The notes under the pieces were generated by a model. It was given only the letters and a program-made list of their open reading frames with translations, was not told the origin of the DNA and did no database searches. A program made the position numbers and the translations under genes. From Gammaproteobacteria bacterium (GTDB lineage: Bacteria > Pseudomonadota > Gammaproteobacteria > DSM-19610): 6,742 bases of DNA. Below, piece after piece: positions 1-6,181 of the stretch (position 1 is the first letter of the stretch; every line of letters begins with the position of its first letter). The stretch covers positions 1 to 6,742 of the forward strand of contig JAUXDG010000154.1 in the NCBI GenBank assembly GCA_030618475.1. Direction: 5' to 3'.

Positions 1-339
1 CCCGGCAACCACTTCCAACTCCGAGAGAAATAGTCAGGACTTTTTCTTACAGATCTCTTCCATTTTCCCTGAAACAAAAACAGCCATTTTCGACAGGCTT
101 TCAATTCCAAGGATTCGAACACGACGACACATTTTTGACGGCCAACCCCTGGTGGCCAGCAAAGCCGTGCACAGGCACAACCCCGGAGTTCAGCCGACCC
201 TGAAAATAAATGCACCAGTAAATCGCTGAGTACTGGACCGAGCCCGGCCCCACTGACCAAGGCGTGCGTAAGTTAGCCGACATAAACCTGCGGGCTGTCG
301 GTCCCGAAAGCTCATGTCGGCTAACTTCCGTACTGATTA
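1..339. other. Gene-free left end, repeat-bearing
   Basis: I see no supportable gene in this stretch downstream of adk. The longest open frame (minus strand, 283 to 101, 60 codons) begins inside an inverted repeat, has no ribosome binding site and has a composition unlike a protein, so I do not call it. The stretch holds the 14-bp inverted repeat at 270-327, a degenerate copy of its arm at 187-198, and a small GGCCA/TGGCC hairpin at 140-157. A weak 4-bp stem (82-85 with 96-99) is followed on the minus strand by a T-rich run at 81-72; it is too short to call as a terminator. A GTTCGAATC string near 110-118 recalls a tRNA T-loop, but no T-stem pairs around it. Confidence 0.6.
270..327. repeat. 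14-bp perfect inverted repeat after adk
   Basis: The left arm AAGTTAGCCGACAT (270-283) and right arm ATGTCGGCTAACTT (314-327) are perfect reverse complements separated by 30 nt. The spacer holds a small inner stem (CGGG 291-294 with CCCG 303-306) and a second TGTCGG (296-301) that could compete with the right arm for the left arm. The repeat starts 12 nt past the adk stop codon, so the adk mRNA would end in a strong stem-loop. No T-run follows on either strand, so it is not a standard intrinsic terminator. It could stabilise or trim the 3' end, be a REP-like repeat, or be a remnant of a small mobile element. The arms do not fit the integron attC core consensus. Confidence 0.85.
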
Positions 340-993
340 CTAACCCAGCGCTGAAAAAATCGCGTCGCGAATTTCTTCAACCTTACCGACGCCCGGGATA
401 CGAATATAGCGAGGCGCGGCATCACCCCCCCGGTCAGCCCAGCTGGAGTAATACCCAATCAGCGGTTCGGTCTGATCGTGATAAACTTTTAGACGCTGAC
501 GCACCGTATCTTCCTGGTCATCGTCACGCTGCACCAGAGGCTCCCCGGTCTGGTCATCCTTGCCTTCTTCTTTCGGTGGATTGAACACGATATGGTAGGT
601 GCGACCTGAAGCAAGATGGGCGCGGCGCCCGCTCATGCGCTTGATAATCTCTTCATCGTCAACGTCAATTTCCACCACGGCGTCAATATCAACGCCCTGT
701 ACTTTAAGAGATTCGGCCTGTGCCAGCGTACGTGGGAAACCATCGAACAGGAAACCATTCGCACAGTCATCCTGTGCAATACGTTCCTTGACCAACCCCA
801 GAATAATATCGTCGGAGACCAGGCCACCAGCATCCATAACCTTTTTGGCTTCAACGCCGAGCGGTGTTCCATCTTTCACCGCGGCTCGCAACATATCGCC
901 CGTGGAGATCTGGGGGATACTGTATTTGTCTTTGATGTAATTGGCCTGGGTTCCTTTTCCGGCACCCGGACCACCTAGCAGAATAATGCGCAT
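340..993 (-). CDS. adk: Adenylate kinase
   Basis: This essential cytoplasmic enzyme catalyses ATP + AMP = 2 ADP and balances the adenylate pool. The protein has 217 residues (E. coli 214) and is complete. The P-loop GGPGAGKGT is at 7-15 with Lys13, the AMP-site motif STGDMLR at 30-36, and FDGFPRT at 83-89. The catalytic and binding arginines 36, 88, 123, 156 and 167 fall at the same numbers as in E. coli. The LID domain (about 122-159) has no four-cysteine zinc site; instead it keeps the Gram-negative hydrogen-bond set His126, Ser129, Asp146 and Thr149. The ATG at 993 follows AAGGAG with 8-nt spacing. The gene has its own promoter in the gap after the HDOD gene and is followed at once by a large inverted repeat. 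The assignment is firm. Confidence 0.98.
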   Translation of the reverse strand: MRIILLGGPGAGKGTQANYIKDKYSIPQISTGDMLRAAVKDGTPLGVEAKKVMDAGGLVSDDIILGLVKERIAQDDCANGFLFDGFPRTLAQAESLKVQGVDIDAVVEIDVDDEEIIKRMSGRRAHLASGRTYHIVFNPPKEEGKDDQTGEPLVQRDDDQEDTVRQRLKVYHDQTEPLIGYYSSWADRGGDAAPRYIRIPGVGKVEEIRDAIFSALG

Positions 994-1001
994 CGTGATT
1001 G

Positions 1002-1007
1002 CTCCTT
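1002..1007 (-). promoter_or_regulatory. Strong ribosome binding site of adk
   Basis: On the minus strand AAGGAG lies 8 nt before the ATG at 993-991. It fixes the adk start and predicts efficient translation, as expected for a housekeeping enzyme. Confidence 0.85.
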
Positions 1008-1082
1008 ACATAGACAGGTTCCAGTGACCTGCACGGATCTAAACCCAAACCGAGACATTGGGACTTCAAAACAGACGGGTAC

Positions 1083-1111
1083 ATTATCCCCGGCTGGATT
1101 AAAGGAGACAA
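1083..1111 (-). promoter_or_regulatory. Probable sigma-70 promoter of adk
   Basis: On the minus strand TTGTCT (1111-1106, four of six matches to TTGACA) is followed after exactly 17 bp by GATAAT (1088-1083, five of six matches to TATAAT). Transcription would start near 1076, giving a leader of about 80 nt before the adk ATG. The promoter lies between the HDOD stop (1143) and adk, which suggests that adk is transcribed independently. This is a match to consensus only. Confidence 0.6.
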
Positions 1112-1142
1112 ACAATAGAATGTATGCGGGGATGCGGTGGAT

Positions 1143-2057
1143 TTATGAAGTCTGGGCGAGAAGTTTTGACAGGGATACGAGCTCCTCCCTGGATTCAAGC
1201 ACCTTGGCGGCTGTTTCAATCACCCGTTCCGGCGATACTCGCAGCACACTCAGATTGTGTCCTGGAATTTCAGCAGCGGTCGGTAATTCAGCCATGTGCG
1301 GATAGATGTAATCGGCCAATTGCAGCAGATGCACCAGGACTTCATTAGCACCCAGGTAGTCTGCATTATGGTGCTCCAACAGTGCGATACGCAGCTCTTC
1401 CGGCATCTTCCAGGCCTGCATCAACCAGGCACCGACACGGGCATGCCCCATCGCCAGCATATCCCTGGCCTGTCCCATGCCGAGCAAACGGCATTCCAGC
1501 TCCGAAACCGGCTGATCGGGATTCGCTCTTGCCATGTTATTGAGTAGCTTGAACTCTGGCGGGAACAGATGTCCCAGCAGCAGGATACCAAAATCGTGCA
1601 ACAGCCCGCACAGGTAACACAAGCCGGCAGAAGGGCGTATGGCATGCGGCAGGATGGCTCCCAGTTTCTGCACAAGGACGGCACTGCACACGGCATGCTC
1701 CCAGAAGCGCGTCAGTCCCAGCGGGCCATCATCCGGGATGCGGAACGATCGCCCGGCCGCCAGACCGAGAGACAGGTTAAGCACCATGTCGTAACCCAGT
1801 ACGCGTGCAATAGCTTCCTGAATATTGGTGATACGCCCTGCATAACCGTAATAAGACGAACTCGCGTAGCGAATCACCTGTGCAGCGAGGCTGGGATCAA
1901 GCTGAACGATTTTTGCCAGTTGCTGTACACCGGCGTTCGAATCTGACTGCAGAGCAAGGATACGCCGACCCAGCTCCGGCATTGGTGGCAATTCGTAGAC
2001 CTGCTCAATGCGTTTTTCAACAGCACTAACAGGATCAGATTCAATTACACTCGTCAT
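1143..2057 (-). CDS. HDOD domain signalling protein
   Basis: This is a 304-residue protein with an HDOD domain (HD-related output domain), a non-enzymatic relative of HD phosphohydrolases found in bacterial signalling proteins. The N-terminal part, with LPPMPELGRRIL at 23-34 and the stretch DPSLAAQVIRYASSSYYG at 54-71, is the typical HDOD opening. GLLHDFG (151-157) keeps an HD pair, and GHARVGAWLM (204-213) and LLEHHN (226-231) follow the HD-fold layout. There is no GYP motif, receiver, GGDEF, EAL or membrane segment, so the partner must be another protein. I chose the ATG at 2057; an in-frame TTG at 2087 would add ten residues but lacks a good binding site. The 5' spacer is rich in GTTCA/TGAAC half-sites. 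The domain is firm; the role is unknown. Confidence 0.88.
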   Translation of the reverse strand: MTSVIESDPVSAVEKRIEQVYELPPMPELGRRILALQSDSNAGVQQLAKIVQLDPSLAAQVIRYASSSYYGYAGRITNIQEAIARVLGYDMVLNLSLGLAAGRSFRIPDDGPLGLTRFWEHAVCSAVLVQKLGAILPHAIRPSAGLCYLCGLLHDFGILLLGHLFPPEFKLLNNMARANPDQPVSELECRLLGMGQARDMLAMGHARVGAWLMQAWKMPEELRIALLEHHNADYLGANEVLVHLLQLADYIYPHMAELPTAAEIPGHNLSVLRVSPERVIETAAKVLESREELVSLSKLLAQTS

Positions 2058-2115
2058 GAACTCGAAATGCCTGCCGGATGGCGTCAAAGTAAAACACTCG
2101 CTTCCCTGCAGAAAA

Positions 2116-2141
2116 ATTGAACCCGTTCAACGCATTGAACG
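2116..2141. promoter_or_regulatory. TTGAAC/GTTCAA repeat array, possible operator
   Basis: Three half-sites lie in 24 bp: TTGAAC (2117-2122), GTTCAA (2125-2130) and TTGAAC (2135-2140). CGTTCAA (2124-2130) and TTGAACG (2135-2141) form a 7-bp inverted repeat around CGCA, and ATTGAAC recurs with an 18-bp period (2116 and 2134). The array is upstream of the HDOD gene and past the stop of the VWA gene. A weak minus-strand promoter (TTTTTC at 2116-2111, 17 bp, TTTACT at 2093-2088) would put the array just upstream of -35, where an activator could bind. The repeat is seen directly; operator function is inferred. Confidence 0.4.
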
Positions 2142-2199
2142 TAATTGTCCGTGGTACCAGTTCATCGGCACAAACCGGGAAGTTCTTTAGAAAACCAGA

Positions 2200-3402
2200 C
2201 TAGTTCAGCTGAACTCGCTGCCCCCAGGGTACCTTTCCGCGTCCCTTGACCAGCCACAGTACCGGGAAATCCGGTTCGAGTTCGGGAAATTCGCCCTCGG
2301 CGTCGGTGAAATAGACCAGAAGGTCCGGCTTTTGGCCTGTACGCTCCAGCCACTCGAACACAGGCGTAAATCGGGTACCGCCACGTCCATAGATAGAGGA
2401 TGGCATAGTGAATTCTTCCCAGGGTTCAAATATCCAGGGACCGTTTTCACAAAGCGCGGCATCGCAGGTGTGCAGAGTCAGACGTGCACGCATCTGGCCT
2501 TTGATAGCATCGATTTCCGAAACGAATTCCTGCAGTTCGGTATCATTCACCGAGCCACTGGTGTCCAGCACCACGGCCACATTGATCTGGGTACTCTTCA
2601 GTGTCGGTAAAATGGCATCCCCTTCGCGGCGTGAGGGACGCTGGTAACTGTAATCATCTCGCGCAACCGCTGTCATATAGCGGGCAAGCAGCATGCGCCA
2701 GGGCAACTGGGGTTGTAACAGGTGTTCAACCAGCCGCGCCATGCTGGCTCCCAGTTTTCCTGCCTGCATGGCTTGCTGGGCGGCCCCGGCCAGGCGTTGA
2801 CGCCATTGCACGGCGAGCTGTTGCTGCTCGGTTTCCGACAGCGGGCGCGGTTCCTCGCCACTCGGCTGAGCGTCGCCCTCACTGCCACTGGCACCACTGC
2901 CCTCCTGGTCCTTATCAAGTGGCTGGCCGCCGCCCGAACCACGCGATTTATTCTCTTCATCATAAAAATGGTCATCGTGGGTCTCATCCTCCATATCGTC
3001 TTCGATATAAGGATAGATCTCCTCGGCCATCATGCCTTCGAAACCGCTTTTCAGCAGTACGCCCGGTGGCGGTTTGAGCCCGTCCTTGATCAATAAAGGA
3101 TTAATGGCAAGATCACAGGCAATATCCCAGCGATGTTTCAGCCGATGCTGACGCCGTGCAAAATGCGACAGGGCACAATGCAGTGCTTCATGGGCGAGTA
3201 CAAACTGGGTCTGTTCCAGCGTGAGCTTGCTGATGTAGTCGGGGTTGTAATACAAGGCACGGACGTCAGTACCAATCGTCTTGCAACGTTCCGGTTTGGT
3301 AACCTTCATGGGCAGACGCAACACCAACGCCCCGAGAAACGGCTTGTCCAGAATCAGACGGGTGCGCGCAGCGCTGAGTTTGATTTCGATTTCATCCGAC
3401 AT
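2200..3402 (-). CDS. VWA-like protein with zincin-like N-terminal domain (DUF2201, COG3864-type)
   Basis: This 400-residue protein matches the pattern of PF13203 (putative metallopeptidase) followed by PF09967 (VWA-like). The N-terminal domain has HEALH at 71-75, a zinc-peptidase-type HExxH motif, then HRWDIACDLAINPLL (90-104), whose aspartates could supply a further metal ligand. A hydrophilic, acidic and Gly/Ser-rich linker fills about 133-190. The C-terminal VWA domain has a complete MIDAS: DTSGS at 280-284, Thr343 in GRGGTRFTP, and Asp367 in YFTDAEG. There is no signal peptide or membrane segment, so it is probably cytoplasmic. The ATG at 3402 lies 15 bp after the stop of the MoxR gene with only a weak binding site, suggesting translational coupling. 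Peptidase activity is unproven for the family. The last codons overlap a 14-bp palindrome (2202-2215). Confidence 0.9.
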   Translation of the reverse strand: MSDEIEIKLSAARTRLILDKPFLGALVLRLPMKVTKPERCKTIGTDVRALYYNPDYISKLTLEQTQFVLAHEALHCALSHFARRQHRLKHRWDIACDLAINPLLIKDGLKPPPGVLLKSGFEGMMAEEIYPYIEDDMEDETHDDHFYDEENKSRGSGGGQPLDKDQEGSGASGSEGDAQPSGEEPRPLSETEQQQLAVQWRQRLAGAAQQAMQAGKLGASMARLVEHLLQPQLPWRMLLARYMTAVARDDYSYQRPSRREGDAILPTLKSTQINVAVVLDTSGSVNDTELQEFVSEIDAIKGQMRARLTLHTCDAALCENGPWIFEPWEEFTMPSSIYGRGGTRFTPVFEWLERTGQKPDLLVYFTDAEGEFPELEPDFPVLWLVKGRGKVPWGQRVQLN

Positions 3403-3417
3403 ACCGGCAATCAGCGA

Positions 3418-4464
3418 CTACATGTCGAACAACATCACGTCGGCCACCGCCCTGGCCCACTTGGAGAACTGCGGCACCTGGAACAGCTCCTGTCCGATGG
3501 CGCGGTGCATGTCGGATATCAGCATGACACCCATTTCGCGCTGCGGAAAGGTACCGGCATAATCGATGATATGCCCGTAAACGGTCTGCGCGTCACCATT
3601 GTCACGCGCTCGAATCGCCCGACCCACCAGCGCCGAAGCAACGGCATACTGGAGATCGGTCTCTTTCGGAACCGGGACCGATTCTCCCCGCGTGATCGCA
3701 TCGATGTCCGGGAGTTTATCCAGATTGTCGACAAAGGCATGCAGTTCAATTCCGGCTGCCGGCCCGACACAGGCCTGTAAAGCCTCCACCAGGACCTGCG
3801 AATTGCCGCCGAACTTCTGTAAAGCGCGATGGGTAAATTCCCAGGAGCGCGGTGATGGAAAAGCCACCGGATTATGGGCTGGATCAAATTCAAACAACAG
3901 CTCGGGTCGGAAACGCAGGAATGCAATCAGGCGTTCATCCATGCTATTGGTATATGCCCAGGACACCCAGTCATCCAGGTTCACATCCAGTTCATAATGC
4001 GAGAAACGATTGGCCAGTGGCGCCGGCATGCTGTATGTCACGCCACGATCGCCCTGGCGATTACCGGCGGCAAAAATCGCCCAGCCGTCGGGCACTTCAT
4101 AGGCACCCAACCTGCGATCCAGAATCAGCTGGTAGGCCGCTGCCGAAACGCTCGGCGGTACCGACGTGATTTCATCCAGAAACAGGATCCCGTTCGGCCC
4201 ATGGCGTTCAGCGTCCGGCAACATAGCCGGAACCGCCCATTCGACCTGTTCACCGACGCGAAACGGAATTCCCCGAAGATCGGTGGGTTCCATTTGCGAA
4301 AGGCGGATATCGATCACGGGCACCTGATGGCGTTCGGCAACCTGGGCAACGATCTGTGACTTGCCGACACCAGGCGGCCCCCACAACATCACCGGCGTAT
4401 GCTGAGCGTACTTTACGCTTTGAAATTCCGTCTCCAGAACCGTTAACAACTGGGATGGACGCAT
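3418..4464 (-). CDS. MoxR-family AAA+ ATPase
   Basis: This 348-residue cytoplasmic ATPase belongs to the MoxR group (COG0714), hexameric chaperone-like ATPases that usually act with VWA-domain partners in complex assembly or metal-cofactor insertion. Walker A GPPGVGKS is at 29-36, Walker B ILFLDE at 93-98, sensor 1 Asn135 in FAAGNR, a likely arginine finger at Arg153 in ANRF, and a sensor-2-like segment at FPSPRSWEF (202-210). All key residues are present, so it should hydrolyse ATP. The ATG at 4464 follows GGAGG with 4-nt spacing and begins MRPSQLLTVL, a natural N-terminus. A GTG at 4509 in the same frame would add 15 residues of unlikely composition. It is the first gene of a pair with the VWA/zincin gene. 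Family assignment is firm; the substrate is unknown. Confidence 0.93.
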   Translation of the reverse strand: MRPSQLLTVLETEFQSVKYAQHTPVMLWGPPGVGKSQIVAQVAERHQVPVIDIRLSQMEPTDLRGIPFRVGEQVEWAVPAMLPDAERHGPNGILFLDEITSVPPSVSAAAYQLILDRRLGAYEVPDGWAIFAAGNRQGDRGVTYSMPAPLANRFSHYELDVNLDDWVSWAYTNSMDERLIAFLRFRPELLFEFDPAHNPVAFPSPRSWEFTHRALQKFGGNSQVLVEALQACVGPAAGIELHAFVDNLDKLPDIDAITRGESVPVPKETDLQYAVASALVGRAIRARDNGDAQTVYGHIIDYAGTFPQREMGVMLISDMHRAIGQELFQVPQFSKWARAVADVMLFDM

Positions 4465-4684
4465 CTTTCCTCCAAAACCTGGGCGGGCTAACCGCCTCCC
4501 CGCCAACACCCCTCATGGTACGCAAATAACCGGGGGAATGCATGGCACAAGCGGGAAAACCACCAATAGACAACGGGTTAAAGGGGGCCGCTGCAACAGC
4601 CTTTGTTAGCTGCGCTGCTACTCAATAAATACCAGATTCCGCCGTTATTCAGTTGTAATACACTGACAAACGCCAAATAATTAC
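4465..4684. other. Divergent intergenic spacer
   Basis: This 220-bp spacer must carry the promoters of both the MoxR operon (minus) and the double-receiver gene (plus). The part next to the receiver gene (about 4621-4684) is AT-rich, as expected for promoters, but I see no match good enough to call on either strand. The part next to the MoxR gene is G-rich on the minus strand. No small gene with a binding site is visible. Confidence 0.5.
4469..4473 (-). promoter_or_regulatory. Ribosome binding site deciding the MoxR start
   Basis: On the minus strand GGAGG stands 4 nt before the ATG at 4464-4462. It is the best binding site in the region and the main reason to prefer this start over the GTG at 4509. 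Confidence 0.7.
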
Positions 4685-5368
4685 ATGTCATCTCAACCAA
4701 CCAGTATTTCGCGCCTGTTACTTTGTTCTTCAGACGAAGAAAAACTGAAGCCACTTCAACAACGTCTGACTACGGCCGGCGTAGATGTGGATTGCGCCAC
4801 CGAGGCCGAACAAGCGCAGCAGCTGCTGTGGGCACGGCACTATGACGGCATTGCCATTGATCTCCTGCTGGCCGACCGTGACGGTATCTCATTCGCCATG
4901 GAGTTACGCCAGCAACATCCCTGGGTACCTATTCTGGTAATCTCCACAACACAGAATACGGAAAGACTGGAGGCAAGCCCCGACTGGTTATGCCGATCCG
5001 CCGATCATGCGCGCCTGGTCTTCGCATTAAAACAGGCTGGTCAGCGCTCCGCAGGACGCCCGCCCAGCATTCTGCATGTAGAGGATGACGACAATCTCGC
5101 GGAAATGGTGCAGAACACCATTGGCAAACAGACCAGGCTTTTTCGGGCCCGTTCCGCACAGGAAGCACAGATTGCAATGACACTGCGCAAATACGACCTG
5201 GCGCTGATTGGCACCCAGATACCGAGTTTATCGAACCAGTGGGAAGGCCATCTGGCCGCCCAGCAACCGGTTCTTTGCGTCAATACGGACACCAGTAACG
5301 ATCCGCTGCTGACCATTCTCAACAGTCTGCGACGCTCGCCGTATGTACACCAACCCGCCTACTGCTGA
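4685..5368 (+). CDS. Orphan double-receiver protein
   Basis: This 227-residue protein consists of two response-regulator receiver domains in tandem with no output domain. REC1 (about 9-118) keeps the phospho-acceptor position Asp59 in YDGIAIDLLLADRDG and a Ser/Thr at 87-88. Its first-strand acidic pair is weakened to CSSDEE (14-19), and the conserved Lys is Arg104. REC2 (about 128-218) has an intact acidic patch, ILHVEDDD (129-136), but the acceptor Asp is replaced by Gly176 in YDLALIGTQIPS and no conserved Lys is visible. The arrangement, with a short linker before ILHVEDD, resembles the tail of a multi-receiver hybrid histidine kinase, yet no kinase lies beside it. The ATG at 4685 has no clear Shine-Dalgarno sequence. 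The 3' end overlaps the Nudix gene by 10 bp. REC folds are confident; function is not. Confidence 0.82.
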   Translation: MSSQPTSISRLLLCSSDEEKLKPLQQRLTTAGVDVDCATEAEQAQQLLWARHYDGIAIDLLLADRDGISFAMELRQQHPWVPILVISTTQNTERLEASPDWLCRSADHARLVFALKQAGQRSAGRPPSILHVEDDDNLAEMVQNTIGKQTRLFRARSAQEAQIAMTLRKYDLALIGTQIPSLSNQWEGHLAAQQPVLCVNTDTSNDPLLTILNSLRRSPYVHQPAYC

Positions 5369-5799
5369 AAACGCAACGGTGCCATCCGCCCCGACTCTCT
5401 ATATTGCAGATAATCCTCGATGATCTGAGCATGATCAAACGCCAGACGGGGACACCCACTGGCAGCAAAAAAGGCCAGGTTTTTTGCGTCATCAAGAGCT
5501 TTCGCTATGCCTGATGCAGTCGCCACATAAACAGCACTCACCGTATGCCCGCGCTCATCGCGTTCGGGATCTGAATAACAACCGAGCAATCCGACCAGGC
5601 GGACGTCCAACGCTGTCTCTTCCCTGGCTTCACGAATAGCGGCCAGTTCGAGACGCTCCCCCACATCCACAAAGCCGCCGGGTAACGCCCAGCCATAGGG
5701 CGGATATTTGCGCTCGATCAACACAATGGGCTGCCCAGGCTGATCGAGCATCTCAATAATGACATCGACCGTCAGCAGCGGCGTTACAGGTCTTGCCAC
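5359..5799 (-). CDS. Nudix hydrolase, ADP-ribose pyrophosphatase-like
   Basis: This 146-residue cytoplasmic protein hydrolyses a nucleoside diphosphate linked to another moiety. The Nudix box starts at Gly42 and runs G-x5-E48-x7-R56-E57-x2-E60-E61-x-A63-L64, giving all metal-binding glutamates; the usual last Gly is Ala63, a change seen in active members. GWALPGGFVDVGE (36-48) followed by LGCYSDPERDERGHTVS (72-88) is the pattern of COG1051-type ADP-ribose pyrophosphatases, but the real substrate cannot be read from sequence. The start is a GTG at 5799 with a weak binding site, 4 bp after the hslR stop, so translation is probably coupled to hslR. It is the last gene of its operon and overlaps the convergent double-receiver gene by 10 bp. 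Confidence 0.93.
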   Translation of the reverse strand: MARPVTPLLTVDVIIEMLDQPGQPIVLIERKYPPYGWALPGGFVDVGERLELAAIREAREETALDVRLVGLLGCYSDPERDERGHTVSAVYVATASGIAKALDDAKNLAFFAASGCPRLAFDHAQIIEDYLQYRESGRMAPLRFQQ

Positions 5800-5803
5800 C
5801 GAG

Positions 5804-6181
5804 CTACCACTTCAAGTCACGCAGCTGACGCCGCGCTTTCTTGTCCGGTTTACGTTGAGGGTGCGGCATACTGGCGCCTGCCAGCCGGTGCTGCTCACGC
5901 AGTGCTTCGCGCTTTTTGATACTTTCCCCGGATTCTTCATACAGGGTCTGTGCCACCTTGGCCGGTCCGCGGCGCTCCGACAACAATACAACCCGAACCT
6001 GATATTCGTAACCACTCTTGTGAATCTCGAGCTCATCACCCGGTTTCAGGGCTCTGGCCGGTTTAACGCGCGCGCCATTGAGCTGAACCTTGCCACCACC
6101 GACCGCCTGTGCAGCCAGACTTCGCGTCTTGAAGAAACGCGCCACCCACAACCATTTATCAATGCGAACCGAATCGGACAT
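5804..6181 (-). CDS. hslR: Hsp15, ribosome-associated S4-domain heat-shock protein
   Basis: Hsp15 binds free 50S subunits that still carry peptidyl-tRNA after premature dissociation and helps recycle them. The protein has 125 residues (E. coli 133). The S4 RNA-binding domain starts at once with VRIDKWLWVARFFKTRSLA (5-23) and continues through GKVQLNGARVKPARALKPGDEL (30-51). The C-terminal third is helical and strongly basic (RKPDKKARRQLRDLKW, 110-125), as in Hsp15. The ATG at 6181 shares one base with the TAA stop of the DsbA-like gene, a TAATG junction typical of coupled translation. In E. coli hslR is followed by hslO (Hsp33); here it is followed by a Nudix gene instead. The assignment is strong. 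Confidence 0.93.
   Translation of the reverse strand: MSDSVRIDKWLWVARFFKTRSLAAQAVGGGKVQLNGARVKPARALKPGDELEIHKSGYEYQVRVVLLSERRGPAKVAQTLYEESGESIKKREALREQHRLAGASMPHPQRKPDKKARRQLRDLKW

Noticed and set aside
72..99. Intrinsic terminator for adk on the minus strand
   Set aside because: The T-rich run is there, but the stem before it is only 4 bp with a 10-nt loop, too weak to call.
105..125. GTTCGAATC string like a tRNA T-loop (minus strand)
   Set aside because: The flanking bases do not pair as a T-stem and no acceptor or anticodon arms are found around it; TTCGAA is a palindrome and easily met by chance.
101..283. 60-codon minus-strand open frame in the gene-free left end
   Set aside because: It starts inside the inverted repeat, has no ribosome binding site, and its composition does not look like a folded or membrane protein.
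270..327. Integron attC site
   Set aside because: The arm ends GTTAGCC and GGCTAAC do not fit the GTTRRRY/RYYYAAC core consensus, and no cassette or integrase is present.
599..978. Long plus-strand open frames across adk
   Set aside because: They are antisense shadows of a gene whose protein matches adenylate kinase residue by residue.
1024..1305. Plus-strand frames with an AAAGGAG near 1101-1107 upstream of an ATG
   Set aside because: The frames run antisense into the HDOD gene and have no recognisable protein features; the purine-rich string coincides with the adk promoter region.
3133..3780. 215-codon plus-strand open frame across the MoxR and VWA genes
   Set aside because: It lies antisense to two genes with complete family motifs and its translation resembles no domain.
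4465..4509. Upstream GTG start for the MoxR ATPase
   Set aside because: The extra 15 residues look like non-coding translation, and the ATG at 4464 has a much better placed GGAGG.
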